64,000 nucleotides of DNA, from positions 434,001-498,000 of the forward strand of contig CAVQQQ010000001.1 of assembly GCA_963715025.1 (NCBI GenBank), in the 5' to 3' direction. Below, piece after piece: positions 9,030-18,720 of the stretch; the first letter of the stretch is position 1; every line of letters starts with the position of its first letter. The position numbers were made by a program, and so were the translations under genes. The DNA is from DASSJT01 sp963715025. GTDB taxonomy: Bacteria; Actinomycetota; Actinomycetes; Actinomycetales; Dermatophilaceae. The notes beneath the pieces were generated by a model. The model was given only the letters and a program-made list of their open reading frames with translations. It was not told where the DNA came from and searched no databases.

Positions 9030-10172
9030 TCACGGGGTCGTGGGGCCGGTGGAGCGCCGCTGCCCGCGCAGGACGGACCTGGTTTCAGCAGCGATCTGCA
9101 GGTCCTCCCGGCTGTGGACCACAAAGGTGAACGCGCCGGCGCTCGCCGCGCTGACGTCGGCGTCCCGCGCCGAGTGGTCCGCCTGCGCGTTGCGCAGCGG
9201 ATCGATCGCGACACCGAGGTGCGCCAGCGAAAGCGACACCAGCTCGCGCACCACCGCGGACCCCTCGCCCACACCGCCGGTGAAGACCAAGTCGTCCAGG
9301 CCGTGCGCAGCCGCGGCCATCGCGCCGATCCCCAGGGCGATCCGGTGCACATAGACCGCCAGGGCGAGCTTGGCGGCGTCGACCTGGGCACCCCGGTCCG
9401 GCGACTCCACCGCCTGGAGAACCTCGGCCATGTCGGAGGTGCCAGCCAGTGCCCGGAGACCCGACTCGTGGTGCAGCTCGTGGCCGACCTCCGTGGCCAG
9501 CAGGCCCTTGCGGCTCTGGAGCCACAGAACGACGTCCGGGTCGACGGTGCCCGCGCCGCTCCCGGTGACGAGTCCGTCCATCGGCGTGAATCCGGACGTG
9601 CACTCGATGCTGCGACCACCCACCACGGCGGCGAGGGAGGATCCGGCACCGAGGTGGGCGACGACGAGGCGAGACCCAGGGCGACCGGTCCTCTCGGTGA
9701 CGCGCTGCACCGCATACGCATGGGACAGGCCGTGCGCCCCGTACCGCCGCACCCCCAGCTGGTCCCGCCAGGCCAGCGGCACGGCGTAGGTCTGCCCCGC
9801 TTCGGGCATACCGGAGTGGAAGGACGTGTCGAAGCACGCGACGCTGGGCGTTCCCGGCAGGATCTCGGCGACGGCCCCGTAGAGCCGCAGCGCGGCCGCC
9901 TGCTGCAGCGGCGCCAGATCGGCGACCCCGCCCAGCTGCTCGACGACAGCCTCGTTGAGCAGCACCGCGCGGCTGTACAGCGGTCCGCCGTGGGCGACCC
10001 GGTGCCCCACCGCATCTGGTCGTGGCCAGCTCGCCACGAGGTCACGCACCGCCTCGAGATCGACATCGCCGCCGGGGACGGGCAGGTCGGCCGACCGGGA
10101 AAGCAGGCCATCCGGCTCGACCATCCGCAGGCGCAGGGTGCTCGTGCCGGCATTGACCGTGAGGACTCTCAT
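9030..10172 (-). CDS. ackA: Acetate kinase
   Basis: This 380-residue protein matches acetate kinase. It opens with VLTVNAGTSTLRLRM (AckA usually has NaGSSSlK), contains VGHRVAHGGP, ACFDTSFHSGMP (catalytic Asp and substrate region), YGAHGLSHAYAV and HLGAGSSLAAV (phosphate-binding loop), and ends with the GGVGEGS region. It interconverts acetate plus ATP and acetyl phosphate in the cytoplasm. No phosphotransacetylase gene is in the window, so its partner is elsewhere or a CoA transferase route is used. It is divergent from pyruvate phosphate dikinase. The ATG at 10172 gives the standard N-terminus; a longer start is unlikely. Confidence 0.92.
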   Translation of the reverse strand: MRVLTVNAGTSTLRLRMVEPDGLLSRSADLPVPGGDVDLEAVRDLVASWPRPDAVGHRVAHGGPLYSRAVLLNEAVVEQLGGVADLAPLQQAAALRLYGAVAEILPGTPSVACFDTSFHSGMPEAGQTYAVPLAWRDQLGVRRYGAHGLSHAYAVQRVTERTGRPGSRLVVAHLGAGSSLAAVVGGRSIECTSGFTPMDGLVTGSGAGTVDPDVVLWLQSRKGLLATEVGHELHHESGLRALAGTSDMAEVLQAVESPDRGAQVDAAKLALAVYVHRIALGIGAMAAAAHGLDDLVFTGGVGEGSAVVRELVSLSLAHLGVAIDPLRNAQADHSARDADVSAASAGAFTFVVHSREDLQIAAETRSVLRGQRRSTGPTTP

Positions 10173-10291
10173 CGTCCCTGCCTCCCCGCACACCGGGAGA
10201 TGCGCTGATCGGGCGGACCACCCGGCCAGTGCGACGCGCTGGCCGGTTGGACCATTCCCCTAGCGTGGGTCCCTCAAGCGTCCAGCCCGGA

Positions 10292-10305
10292 GGGGCCTTG
10301 GTCCC
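10292..10305. promoter_or_regulatory. DosR-like box upstream of ppdK
   Basis: GGGGCCTTGGTCCC lies 100 bases before the GTG chosen as the ppdK start, in the ackA-ppdK divergent region. A weaker related sequence (TTGGACCATTCCCC) sits at 10247-10260 on the ackA side. Confidence 0.6.
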
Positions 10306-10405
10306 GTTGTCGGGACGGGTTTCCCGGGGCCTCCGGTATGCCGGTCGGCCGGCTCAGGACGTAGGTCACTTCCCGCCGCCGGCCGCTTCGGCGCACGATC
10401 ACATA

Positions 10406-13171
10406 GTGACCACTTTCCTTCGCCCCTCCCCAGAGTCCGCTGCCACGCCCGAGGCTGAGCCCCTGGTCGTGGCGTTCGCCGATGGTGACCGCTCCATGGC
10501 CGACCTGCTCGGCGGCAAGGGCGCCAACCTCGCCGAGATGACCCGGCTGGGACTGCCCGTACCGCCCGGGTTCGTGATCACCACTACGGCCTGCCGTGTC
10601 TACCTCGCCGAAGGGCAGGAACCCGCCCGCCTCGCGGGCGAGGTCGCCAGCGCCCTCGCCGCGCTCGAGGCTGCGGCGGGACGGCGGTTCGGTGACCCCG
10701 ACGACCCGCTGCTGGTGTCCGTGCGCTCCGGGGCGCGGTTCTCGATGCCGGGCATGATGGAGACCGTCCTGAACGTCGGTCTCACCGACAAGACCCTGCC
10801 CGGCCTCGTCTCGCGCGGGGGCGAGCGGTTCGCTTGGGACTGCTACCGGCGTCTCGTGGAGATGTACGGCCGCACGGTGTGCGGCGTCGATCCTGGGCTG
10901 TTCGCCCAGCGGCTCGCCCAGGCACGCCGCGACAGCGGGGTGGACAGCGATGCCGCCCTCGACGCGGCGGCCCTCAAGGCGGTCACGGCCGACTACCGGG
11001 CGATCCTCGCGCGCGAAACTGGACACGACCTGCCCCAGGACCCAGCGGAACAGCTGCACCACGCCATCGGCGCGGTGTTCTTCTCCTGGAACGGCGAGCG
11101 GGCGCGGGTGTATCGAGCCCACGAGGGGATCCCGGACACCCTCGGAACGGCAGTCAACGTGGTCGAAATGATCTACGGCAACACGGGCGCCCACTCGGGC
11201 AGTGGTGTCTGCTTCACCAGGAACCCCGCGACCGGCGCACCAGACGCGTACGGCGACTACCTGCAGAACGCCCAGGGCGAGGACGTGGTGAATGGCAGCC
11301 GCACGACCATCAGCCTGGACCAGATGGCGTTGCTGGAGCCCACCGTCCACGCGGATTTGCTGAAGCACCTGGGCACGCTCGAGCAGCACTACGGTGACCT
11401 CTGCGACGTCGAGTTCACGGTCGAGGACGGCCGCCTGTGGATGCTCCAGACCCGGATCGGCAAGCGCAGTGCCGCCGCGGCCTTCCGCATCGCGTGGGAC
11501 CTGGCCGACAAGGGTGTGATCGACGCCGACGAGGCGCTGCGCCGGGTCGACGGCCACCAGCTCCAGTCCCTGCTGCATCCACAGTTCTCCGCCTCCGAGG
11601 ACCGCTCGGTCATCGCCAGCGGACTGCCTGCCAGCCCCGGGGCAGCCGTGGGCCGCGCCGTCTTCGACCCGGCGCGGGCGGCCGACTGGGCCGCCCAAGG
11701 CCACTCCGTGGTCCTGGTCCGCCACGAGACCAGCCCTGACGACCTCCCGGGCATGCTCGCCGCCGTCGCGGTGGTCACCGCACGGGGTGGCCTCACTTCG
11801 CACGCCGCCGTCGTCGCACGCGGCCTCGGCCGCACCTGCGTGACCGGCGTGGAGGACCTCGAGATCGACCTGGCCTCGCGAAGGGCCACGACTCGAGGCG
11901 GGGTCGTCATCGAGGAGGGTGACCTCATCTCCGTCGACGGGACCTCTGGCGAGATCATGAGGGGCGGTCTGCCGGTGTCGGCCAGCGCGGTCAGTGCGGC
12001 CATTGAGGCAGCTTCCGAAGCAGCCCCGTCCAGCGAGGCGCCCGGCGAACTCGACGACGACCCCGTGGTCCAGGCCGTGCTGAGCCTGCTCGCCCACGCC
12101 GATGAGCGCCGGGTCATGGGGGTCCGGGCCAATGCCGAGACCCCGGTCGACGCCCATGCGGCCCGCCAGCGCGGGGCCGAGGGGATCGGTCTGTGCCGGA
12201 CCGAGCACATGCTGCTCGGGGACCGCCGCTACCTGGTCGAGAACGTCGTGACCGACCACAAGAGGCAGGAGGCGCTGGCCGACATCGAGCGGCTCTCGCG
12301 CGAGGACTTCGCCAAGGTGCTCCGGGAGATGGACGGCTTCCCGGTCGTGGTCCGGCTCCTCGACCCGCCGCTGCACGAGTTCCTGCCCGACCTGATCGCC
12401 CTGTCCGTGCAGGCGGCGGTTGCCGAGGCGGAGGGGCGCAAGGACGAGGACCTCGACCGGCGGCTCACCGCGGCCCGGCGGTGGCACGAGGTCAACCCCA
12501 TGCTCGGGCTGCGCGGGGTGCGGCTCCTGACCGTGGTGCCCGAGCTCGTCGAGGCACACGTGCGCGCCCTGGTCAATGCCACGCTGGACCTCCGCGAACA
12601 GGGCCTGGACCCGCGGCCTGAGTTGATGGTGCCGCTGGTGGCCGAGCCGGCCGAGTTCGAGGCTGCGGCGGACCGGATTCGGGACGCGATCGCACTTACC
12701 GCCCGAGAGCGGAAGACCACGGTGTCCGTCCCGGTGGGCGTCATGATCGAGCTTCCGCGCGCCGCCCTGCTGGCGGCCGAGCTAGCCGAGGGCGCCGAGT
12801 TCTTCTCGTTCGGCACCAACGACCTCACGCAGACGACGTGGGGCATCTCGCGCGACGATGCCGAGACCAGTTTCCTCGCGCAGTACCGCACCGAGGGTCT
12901 GTTGTCGTTCGACCCGTTCAGCACGCTGGACCAGGTCGGCGTGGGGAGGCTGGTGCAGATGGCCGTCGAGGCGGGTCGGACCGCCCGGGCAGAGCTGGGG
13001 CTGGGTGTCTGCGGCGAGCATGCCGGTGACCCGGAGTCCATCCGCTACTTCGGCTCGATCGGTCTCGACTACGTGTCCTGCTCGCCGATGCGCGTGCCGG
13101 TTGCCCGGCTCGAGGCCGGACGGGCGGCCGTGCTCGATCGAGCCGCCATCAGCGCCACTGACACCCGCTGA
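10406..13171 (+). CDS. ppdK: Pyruvate, phosphate dikinase
   Basis: This protein of about 921 residues interconverts pyruvate, ATP and Pi with PEP, AMP and PPi. The N-terminal ATP-grasp domain starts at LLGGKGANLAEMTRLGLPVP. The swivelling domain carries the catalytic phospho-histidine at residue 466 in GGLTSHAAVVARGLG, and the C-terminal PEP-binding barrel contains EGIGLCRTEHML and the FSFGTNDLTQTTWGISRDD stretch. An open frame extends to an ATG at 10229, but that would place the DosR-like box inside the coding region. The GTG at 10406 gives the family length, though it has no clear ribosome binding site and may be leaderless. In a hypoxia context it could save ATP equivalents by using PPi or supply PEP from pyruvate. 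Confidence 0.93.
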   Translation: MTTFLRPSPESAATPEAEPLVVAFADGDRSMADLLGGKGANLAEMTRLGLPVPPGFVITTTACRVYLAEGQEPARLAGEVASALAALEAAAGRRFGDPDDPLLVSVRSGARFSMPGMMETVLNVGLTDKTLPGLVSRGGERFAWDCYRRLVEMYGRTVCGVDPGLFAQRLAQARRDSGVDSDAALDAAALKAVTADYRAILARETGHDLPQDPAEQLHHAIGAVFFSWNGERARVYRAHEGIPDTLGTAVNVVEMIYGNTGAHSGSGVCFTRNPATGAPDAYGDYLQNAQGEDVVNGSRTTISLDQMALLEPTVHADLLKHLGTLEQHYGDLCDVEFTVEDGRLWMLQTRIGKRSAAAAFRIAWDLADKGVIDADEALRRVDGHQLQSLLHPQFSASEDRSVIASGLPASPGAAVGRAVFDPARAADWAAQGHSVVLVRHETSPDDLPGMLAAVAVVTARGGLTSHAAVVARGLGRTCVTGVEDLEIDLASRRATTRGGVVIEEGDLISVDGTSGEIMRGGLPVSASAVSAAIEAASEAAPSSEAPGELDDDPVVQAVLSLLAHADERRVMGVRANAETPVDAHAARQRGAEGIGLCRTEHMLLGDRRYLVENVVTDHKRQEALADIERLSREDFAKVLREMDGFPVVVRLLDPPLHEFLPDLIALSVQAAVAEAEGRKDEDLDRRLTAARRWHEVNPMLGLRGVRLLTVVPELVEAHVRALVNATLDLREQGLDPRPELMVPLVAEPAEFEAAADRIRDAIALTARERKTTVSVPVGVMIELPRAALLAAELAEGAEFFSFGTNDLTQTTWGISRDDAETSFLAQYRTEGLLSFDPFSTLDQVGVGRLVQMAVEAGRTARAELGLGVCGEHAGDPESIRYFGSIGLDYVSCSPMRVPVARLEAGRAAVLDRAAISATDTR

Positions 13172-13237
13172 GTCCCCGGCCACGTGGGGCCGGGCCGCGA
13201 GCGCGGCGCAGCCCCGCGGCATACCGGAGTATGAAAG

Positions 13238-13274
13238 AAGTCCGCCGCCCAGGCCATCCGAGCCTGGACGGCGG
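13238..13274. terminator. Bidirectional terminator between ppdK and the CBS gene
   Basis: A 15-bp stem with one mismatch (13238-13252 with 13260-13274) and a 7-base loop lies midway between two convergent genes. A shorter CCCGGCC/GGGCCGG hairpin just after the ppdK stop (from about 13175) may add to termination. Confidence 0.65.
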
Positions 13275-13300
13275 ACCGTCCCGTTGTTGTCGTCGCGGGA

Positions 13301-13897
13301 TCAGGGCACCGAAGCGATGACCACCTTGCGGACCCCGACGACCGAGACCGCGAGGGAGGTCGCCAGCTCGCGGTCACGCTCGGAGACCACGCCCTCGACC
13401 TCGACCACTCCACCGGCCACGTGAGCTCGCCAGGCGGGCGACCCCAGCCGCGCGAATTCGCGCGTGACCTCATGGAGGATCTCCGCGTCGGGCCGGGCCA
13501 GCGCACGCACGACGTCGCTGCGGCTGACCACGCCCTCGAGGCGCCGGCCGCGGAGCACGGGCACGCTCTTGTGGCCGGTCGCGGCGAAGAACCGGGCCAC
13601 GTCGGCAACGTCGGCATCGGCCAGCACATATTCCGGCGACCGGGTCATGAGATCCGAGATCTGGTCGGGCCAGTCCTCGCCGTGGTGACCGCCGCGGCGC
13701 AGGTGCGCGCGTGGATCCGACTCGATTGGCACGCGCAGCAGATCGGCCTCACTGATCACGCCGACCAGGTCGCCGTCGATGTCGAGCACGGGGAGGGTGG
13801 TCACGTGCGCGCTGGTCATGAGCGCCAGGGCCATCTGCGGTGACGCGTCCTGCGGCACGCTGTATGCCGGGCTGGTCATGATCTCGTAGACAAGCAT
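13301..13897 (-). CDS. Tandem CBS-domain protein with BON domain
   Basis: This 198-residue protein has two CBS domains: residues 1-58, beginning MLVYEIMTSPAYSVPQDAS, and about 80-135, with DLMTRSPEYVLADADVADV. A C-terminal BON domain follows (VVEVEGVVSERDRELATSLA). CBS pairs bind adenine nucleotides; mycobacterial DosR regulons include a CBS protein (Hrp1). The ATG at 13897 has an AAGGAG site seven bases upstream. The DosR-like box at 13979-13992 lies 81 bases before it, within the end of the intergenic space after the sensor kinase gene. Probably an energy-state sensor of unknown partner. Confidence 0.88.
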   Translation of the reverse strand: MLVYEIMTSPAYSVPQDASPQMALALMTSAHVTTLPVLDIDGDLVGVISEADLLRVPIESDPRAHLRRGGHHGEDWPDQISDLMTRSPEYVLADADVADVARFFAATGHKSVPVLRGRRLEGVVSRSDVVRALARPDAEILHEVTREFARLGSPAWRAHVAGGVVEVEGVVSERDRELATSLAVSVVGVRKVVIASVP

Positions 13898-13978
13898 CCG
13901 AGCTCCTTCACGTCGGCGGAGGGCAGGGGTGTCGCCCCCGCGAAACCAAGCGTGCGCGACGTCGGGGCGGCCCGGAAA

Positions 13979-13992
13979 GGGGCGAAGGTCCC
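13979..13992. promoter_or_regulatory. DosR-like box for the CBS-BON gene
   Basis: GGGGCGAAGGTCCC lies 81 bases before the leftward start at 13897 and 12 bases beyond the stop of the upstream kinase gene, so the CBS gene appears to have its own promoter. Confidence 0.6.
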
Positions 13993-14004
13993 GGACGGGC
14001 GCAC

Positions 14005-15840
14005 CTAGTCGGCCAGTTCGACCCCGGCGTTGCGCGGCACCTGCCACGACAGGACCGTGCCCACGGGGCTGCCCGGCCGCAGATCGAACCGGCCCGACCG
14101 TGCGGCAGCGCGCTCCCCGAGGTTGATCAGTCCCCCACGCGCCGAGCCCGGGTCGACGCCGATGCCGTTGTCGGTCACCATGACCGAGAGGCGGTCACGG
14201 TCGATGGAGATGTCGACGGAGCCCTCGGTCGCCTTCGAGTGCCGCGACATGTTGGACAGCCCCTCGCGAACCACGGCGACGAGGTCGGCCTGGAGCGACG
14301 GCGGGAGCCCCTCGATCGACCCGTCGATGGTCACCTCGGGAGCGAACCCAAGGGAGTCGGCGAACCCCTCCACCATCGCAGTCACCTCAATCTCGGCCCC
14401 GCCGTCGGGGATCGCCCGGTGCAGCTCGAAGATGGCGTGCCGGATGTCGCGGATGGCCGAGTCGAGGTCGGTTACCGCGTCCTCGACGCGGGCCTGCACG
14501 ACGGGGTGCTGCGCAAAGCGGATCGCGGACTGGAGGGACAATCCCGTCGCGAACAGCCGCTGGATCACGTGGTCGTGCATGTCGCGCGCGATGCGGTCCC
14601 GGTCCTCCAGAAGCGCCATGCGGGACTTGTCGCGCTGCGCGCGCGCCGCCAAAAGGGCGAGGGCTCCCTGCTTGGCGAATTCGCCGAGCAGGGGCATGAC
14701 GTCGGAGGCGACCTCGGGGGACGCGGAGTGCCAGGCCACCACGAGCACGCCGAAGTTGCCGATACCGGCAGCAAGCGGCACGACTGCGGTCGGACCGGCG
14801 AGCCCGACGGGTGCGATGGCCCGGACTTCGCGGGCCAGGCCCGAGGCCGCCGGCTCGTCGGGCGGCGAGAGCAGCAGCAGCGGCTGGCCGGCATCGCGCA
14901 GCTCCCGCCAGGCGGGAGCGTTGAGGGCCGACCCGACCTCTACCGGCTTGACGCCGAACAGGTCGGCCCCAGTGCTCCCGACCGTCTGAGCTCCCTCCGA
15001 CAGCTCGTCGTCCGCCGGGAGGTGGACCGACCGAAGGATCAGGTCGTCGGCCTCGTCGTAGAGCGCGATGGCCGCCATCTGGGCGGAGGAAAGCCGCTGT
15101 GCCTGGGCCGCCATGAGGCCCAGTGCCCCCTCCTCGCCGCGCGCCTCCAGGAGGTTCTGGGTGAGCTCGCCGACCGCGGCAGACCAGCGCATCTGCTGCT
15201 GGCTGTGGCTGTAGAGGCGAGCGTTGTCGATGGCGACACTGGCCGCGGCCGCGAGCGCGACGAGGACCGCCTCGTCTTCTTGGGTGAACTCCTCGCCGTC
15301 GATCTTCTCGGCCATGTAGAGGTTTCCGAACACCTCGTCGCGGATCCTGATCGGCGTGCCCAGGAAGCTGTGCATCGGGGGGTGGTTGGGCGGGAAGCCG
15401 TAAGAGTCCGGGTGCTTCTGGATGTCGCTCAGCCGCCGTGGGCGCGGCTCGCGGATCAACAGGCCGAGAATGCCGTGGCCCCGGGGCGGCTCGCCGATGC
15501 GGGCACGCTCCTCCGGCGTGACCCCCTGCGTGATGAACTCCATGAGGTGCTCGCGGTCCGGCCCGAGCACCCCGAGGGCGCCATAGCGTGCCCCGACCAG
15601 GGCGCATGCGGACCTCACGATGCGGGTCAGCACCTCGGCGAGCTCGAGGTCGGCGCTCACCGCGACGACGGCGTCGAGCAGGGCAGCAAGGCGCTCCTGC
15701 GACCGCCGGCTCGCGGTCACGCGCAACCGGATCTCGGCGAGAAGGTCCTCGATGTCCAGCCTGCTCGCGCCGGGCCACCGCGGCGCGGCTTCGCTCCCCG
15801 TCCCTGCGTCCACCATGCGATCGTAACCACGAGCGCGCAC
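14005..15840 (-). CDS. devS: DosS/DosT-type GAF-GAF sensor histidine kinase
   Basis: This 611-residue soluble kinase has GAF-A (about 60-210), GAF-B (about 225-385), a HisKA_3 dimerisation domain with RDMHDHVIQRLFATG (phospho-His in HDH) and a C-terminal HATPase domain (VTDNGIGVD, GGLINLGERAA). GAF-A contains GFPPNHPPMHSFLG followed by TPIRIRDEVFGNLYMAEK, very close to the DosS/DosT heme domain. His153 aligns by eye with the proximal heme ligand (His149 of DosS). It would sense O2, NO, CO or redox state through heme and phosphorylate DevR. It is 8 kb from devR rather than adjacent, and directly follows the PatA-like gene by 31 bases, so it may be transcribed from the promoter at 18.6 kb. Heme binding is inferred, not shown. 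Confidence 0.9.
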   Translation of the reverse strand: MRARGYDRMVDAGTGSEAAPRWPGASRLDIEDLLAEIRLRVTASRRSQERLAALLDAVVAVSADLELAEVLTRIVRSACALVGARYGALGVLGPDREHLMEFITQGVTPEERARIGEPPRGHGILGLLIREPRPRRLSDIQKHPDSYGFPPNHPPMHSFLGTPIRIRDEVFGNLYMAEKIDGEEFTQEDEAVLVALAAAASVAIDNARLYSHSQQQMRWSAAVGELTQNLLEARGEEGALGLMAAQAQRLSSAQMAAIALYDEADDLILRSVHLPADDELSEGAQTVGSTGADLFGVKPVEVGSALNAPAWRELRDAGQPLLLLSPPDEPAASGLAREVRAIAPVGLAGPTAVVPLAAGIGNFGVLVVAWHSASPEVASDVMPLLGEFAKQGALALLAARAQRDKSRMALLEDRDRIARDMHDHVIQRLFATGLSLQSAIRFAQHPVVQARVEDAVTDLDSAIRDIRHAIFELHRAIPDGGAEIEVTAMVEGFADSLGFAPEVTIDGSIEGLPPSLQADLVAVVREGLSNMSRHSKATEGSVDISIDRDRLSVMVTDNGIGVDPGSARGGLINLGERAAARSGRFDLRPGSPVGTVLSWQVPRNAGVELAD

Positions 15841-15871
15841 GGCCGGGGCGTGGAGCGGCTTTACCGGACGG

Positions 15872-18556
15872 TCAGTCGCGGTCGGCGCGAAGCGTCGCGT
15901 CCAGCGCCCAGACCTCCCCGCGCGGCGTCATCGTGACCGGGATTACGAGGCGCCGAACCTGAGGCAGGTCGTTCATGAGGACCGAGACCCGGCGCAGGAC
16001 CTGGGCCAGGGCACCTGGGTGCGCCGGGGTCCAAGGTCGGGCGGAACCGGCGGTGGACATGCCAGCCGACCGGACCAGGACCTCCGCGTCGGGGTCCGAC
16101 ACCAGGCCCATGATCCACCGGGGCGCCTCTTCACGCGGTCGTGGCGGCGTCCGGCATACGGTCACGACTGGATCCCATCCCTGACGCCGCTCGGCCACCA
16201 CTGTCGCATCGACGCCGGTGACCTCGGACCAGAGCTCGATCCCGTGGGGCCCGCCGGAGGGACCACGCAGGGACTCGACCGCCGCGCGGACCTCGGACGG
16301 TGAGGAAAGGCCTCGCCGAACGGTGCGGATCGCAACCGGTCCCTCAGGGCTGGCCCAGTAGCCGGCCAGGGACACGGGATAGCGCAGCAGCTGGGCGGCC
16401 TCCAGGGCCGTCTCCACGCCGTCGGCCGAGACAATGGGAACCGTGGGTATGCCGTAGTCCTCCATGATCTTGTGCGTCTCGTGGCGCTCCAGCGGCCGCG
16501 AGCCCCCCGTGAGGAACCCCATGGCCAACCGGCGAACCGCGCGGGCGCGAGCCGCGGGCGGCGCCGAGGGCAGGGCCGCCGGCGGTGTGGGGAGGCGCCG
16601 GGCGCGAACCGTCCGGAAGACACTCGCGACGGCGGCTACTGCCGCTCGGGGGCTGTCCGCCTCGGGAATCGGCCCACCGGGCACGCCGCGCTTTCCCGCG
16701 ATCCCCATGACGCAGGGGAAGCCCGGATGGTCGCGGCACACCTGTCCCAGGAGTCGCCTCAGCTCGTTGGCCCAGTGCGACGATGGCGACACGACGCTGA
16801 TCGCGGCGCCGTCGACCCCGGGATCCTCTGCGAGTGCCACCAAGGCGTCCCGCATCTGCCCAGGGGTGGCCCGCCGCGCCTCGACCAGCCAGCCCAGACT
16901 TGCTCCCGCGCCCATGAGCATCCGCAGGCGCATCTCTGTGTGCTGGGTGAGATCCGGGGGCAAGAGGCCCTGGCGGGAGCAGGCCTCCAGCGCCGTGAGG
17001 CCCAGGGTCTTGTCGTTGCCCAGGATCACGACTCGGCTGGCACTGGGGAGGGGATCCCGAACCAGTAGCGACGCGGCGTCGGCGACTTCGGCGAGGGACG
17101 AGACCCGGGTGACCCCTACCTCTCGGCACCACGCGTCGGTGCACGCGTCGTCGTCTGCTGTCGGCAGGGACTCGGCACCCTCGGGGACGGGCTTAGGCAC
17201 GGACTGGACCGAAGGCGCGAAGAGCAGGATCGGCAGCGCCCGGTCGGCGCGCGCTGCGATCACCGCACGGGTCATCGCCTCGGGTTCGGGGATGTGCGGA
17301 AGGGCCATGGCGATGACCCTCGTCCGCGGGTCCGCCGCGACGAGCGACAGCGCCTCGTCCGGGCGGACGTCCGCAGCGCTGCCCACGTCGAGGAACAGCG
17401 ACACCCCGATGTCTCGATCGGCCAGGGCTCCGGCGAGGCCCGCCCCGAAGGGACTCCCCACCACCACTCCGACGGTGCCCGAGTCGACCCCGCCCGACCA
17501 GGCGGTCGCGCGCAGCACGCGCTCCGCATCGGTGTTGACAATGCCGGAGGAGCTGAGACCGAGCATGCGCGATCCCCGCTCACGCACCAGGGCGGCCAGG
17601 GCTGCGGTGTCGACGTGCGGAGCGGCGGGCGACCGTGAGGACTGCTGGTGGGGATCCAGGACTGCAATGGCCCGCGGGCTCATCGCGAGGCACTCGCGCA
17701 CCGCCTGGGTCGCCTGCGCCACGGGCACCGCGAGGATGGCGAGGTCCACGTGTTCCGGGACGTCGGCGAGCTCGCCGCGGGGCTGGGCCCTGACCAGCGG
17801 CGAGGGGGGCACCCCGACGGTGTAGACCTCGCCATGGAAACCCCCGGTGACGAGCCGATCGGCAATCTGCCCGGCTGCCCGCGAGGCACCCCGGCGGCCG
17901 ACGACGACCACCGAGTCGGGCCGCAGCAGCGGCCGGAGCGACTCCGAAGCAGCCTCTGCGCAGCGCTTCGCCGCGGCGACGTCGAACTCTTGGGCGGGCG
18001 CCAAGCTGAGGGAGACCTCCAGGACCGTTCCCTCGGGCCGGGCCTTCATGGGCAGACCAAGGTGGCTGAAGACGTCGATCATGGCTGCGTTGCTGTGGAG
18101 GATGGTCGCCACCAGACGGTCCACGCCGCGGCGCCGGGCCCGGCGGACCAGCTCCTCCACGAGAAGGGTGCCGACGCCTTGGCCGTGGTGGTGGTCGTCC
18201 ACGAGCAGCGCGATCTCGGCCTCGCCGGGCGCGCAGTCATGGGTGGACCCGACGCCGATCACCTGGTCGCCGACCATCGCCAGGATGGCGTCGAGCGTCC
18301 GCAGCGGGTCGGTCAGCGCGCCGACATACTGGTGCGCGGCCACGGCTGAAGAACACAGGAAGCGGCTGTAGCGCGACTCGTCGGACTGGAGGTCGAACAG
18401 CGTGGAGAGCGCAGGCAGATCGTCAGGCAGCACGGCGCGGAGACGGATGGCGGCGCCGTCTCGGGCGAGCGCGTCCTTCACGCCGGGGGCGGTGCCCGAG
18501 GGGCGAGGCTGTCGTTGACGATGCGCAGCTGGCCGGCGCGTCCTCGTTCCGGTCAT
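15872..18556 (-). CDS. GNAT acetyltransferase fused to NDP-forming acyl-CoA synthetase (PatA-like)
   Basis: This roughly 894-residue protein has an N-terminal GNAT domain (about 30-190; acetyl-CoA loop VDDHHHGQGVGTLLVEELV), a CoA-binding Rossmann domain (from DSVVVVGRRGASRAAGQ), succinyl-CoA-ligase-like domains and a C-terminal ATP-grasp segment (MEDYGIPTVPIVSADGVE). This is the reversed order compared with enterobacterial Pat, as in some actinobacterial protein acetyltransferases. Likely role: lysine acetylation of AMP-forming acyl-CoA synthetases. The one at 38480 has the target-type sequence SGKVMRR. The ATG at 18556 has an AGGAGG site, and a DosR-like box lies 59 bases upstream. Direct acyl-CoA synthesis is the alternative role. 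Confidence 0.85.
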   Translation of the reverse strand: MTGTRTRRPAAHRQRQPRPSGTAPGVKDALARDGAAIRLRAVLPDDLPALSTLFDLQSDESRYSRFLCSSAVAAHQYVGALTDPLRTLDAILAMVGDQVIGVGSTHDCAPGEAEIALLVDDHHHGQGVGTLLVEELVRRARRRGVDRLVATILHSNAAMIDVFSHLGLPMKARPEGTVLEVSLSLAPAQEFDVAAAKRCAEAASESLRPLLRPDSVVVVGRRGASRAAGQIADRLVTGGFHGEVYTVGVPPSPLVRAQPRGELADVPEHVDLAILAVPVAQATQAVRECLAMSPRAIAVLDPHQQSSRSPAAPHVDTAALAALVRERGSRMLGLSSSGIVNTDAERVLRATAWSGGVDSGTVGVVVGSPFGAGLAGALADRDIGVSLFLDVGSAADVRPDEALSLVAADPRTRVIAMALPHIPEPEAMTRAVIAARADRALPILLFAPSVQSVPKPVPEGAESLPTADDDACTDAWCREVGVTRVSSLAEVADAASLLVRDPLPSASRVVILGNDKTLGLTALEACSRQGLLPPDLTQHTEMRLRMLMGAGASLGWLVEARRATPGQMRDALVALAEDPGVDGAAISVVSPSSHWANELRRLLGQVCRDHPGFPCVMGIAGKRGVPGGPIPEADSPRAAVAAVASVFRTVRARRLPTPPAALPSAPPAARARAVRRLAMGFLTGGSRPLERHETHKIMEDYGIPTVPIVSADGVETALEAAQLLRYPVSLAGYWASPEGPVAIRTVRRGLSSPSEVRAAVESLRGPSGGPHGIELWSEVTGVDATVVAERRQGWDPVVTVCRTPPRPREEAPRWIMGLVSDPDAEVLVRSAGMSTAGSARPWTPAHPGALAQVLRRVSVLMNDLPQVRRLVIPVTMTPRGEVWALDATLRADRD

Positions 18557-18615
18557 GGTGCCTCCTGGGCTCACACGGGTCACCTCAGCGTCGCCCGGAA
18601 CCCAACGGCGCGACA

Positions 18616-18629
18616 GGGCCACAAGTCCC
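18616..18629. promoter_or_regulatory. DosR-like box, PatA-like side
   Basis: GGGCCACAAGTCCC lies exactly 59 bases upstream of the leftward ATG at 18556. It is the first of two boxes in a divergent promoter. Confidence 0.65.
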
Positions 18630-18647
18630 GGGGCGGGGTGCGGCCAC

Positions 18648-18661
18648 GGGACCAAATGCCC
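18648..18661. promoter_or_regulatory. DosR-like box, Usp side
   Basis: GGGACCAAATGCCC lies exactly 59 bases upstream of the rightward ATG at 18721, mirror-symmetric with the box at 18616-18629. The box centres are 32 bases apart, about three helical turns, allowing cooperative binding. Confidence 0.7.
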
Positions 18662-18720
18662 TTACCGGCGGAGCCTGAGGAGGCGGACGCTCTAGGAACC
18701 ATCCTTCGCAGGAGGAGCGC

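Noticed and set aside
10274..12559. A 761-codon open frame on the minus strand across ppdK
   Set aside because: It is exactly antisense to a well-supported pyruvate phosphate dikinase. Long antisense frames are expected at this GC content, and its translation has no recognised domain.
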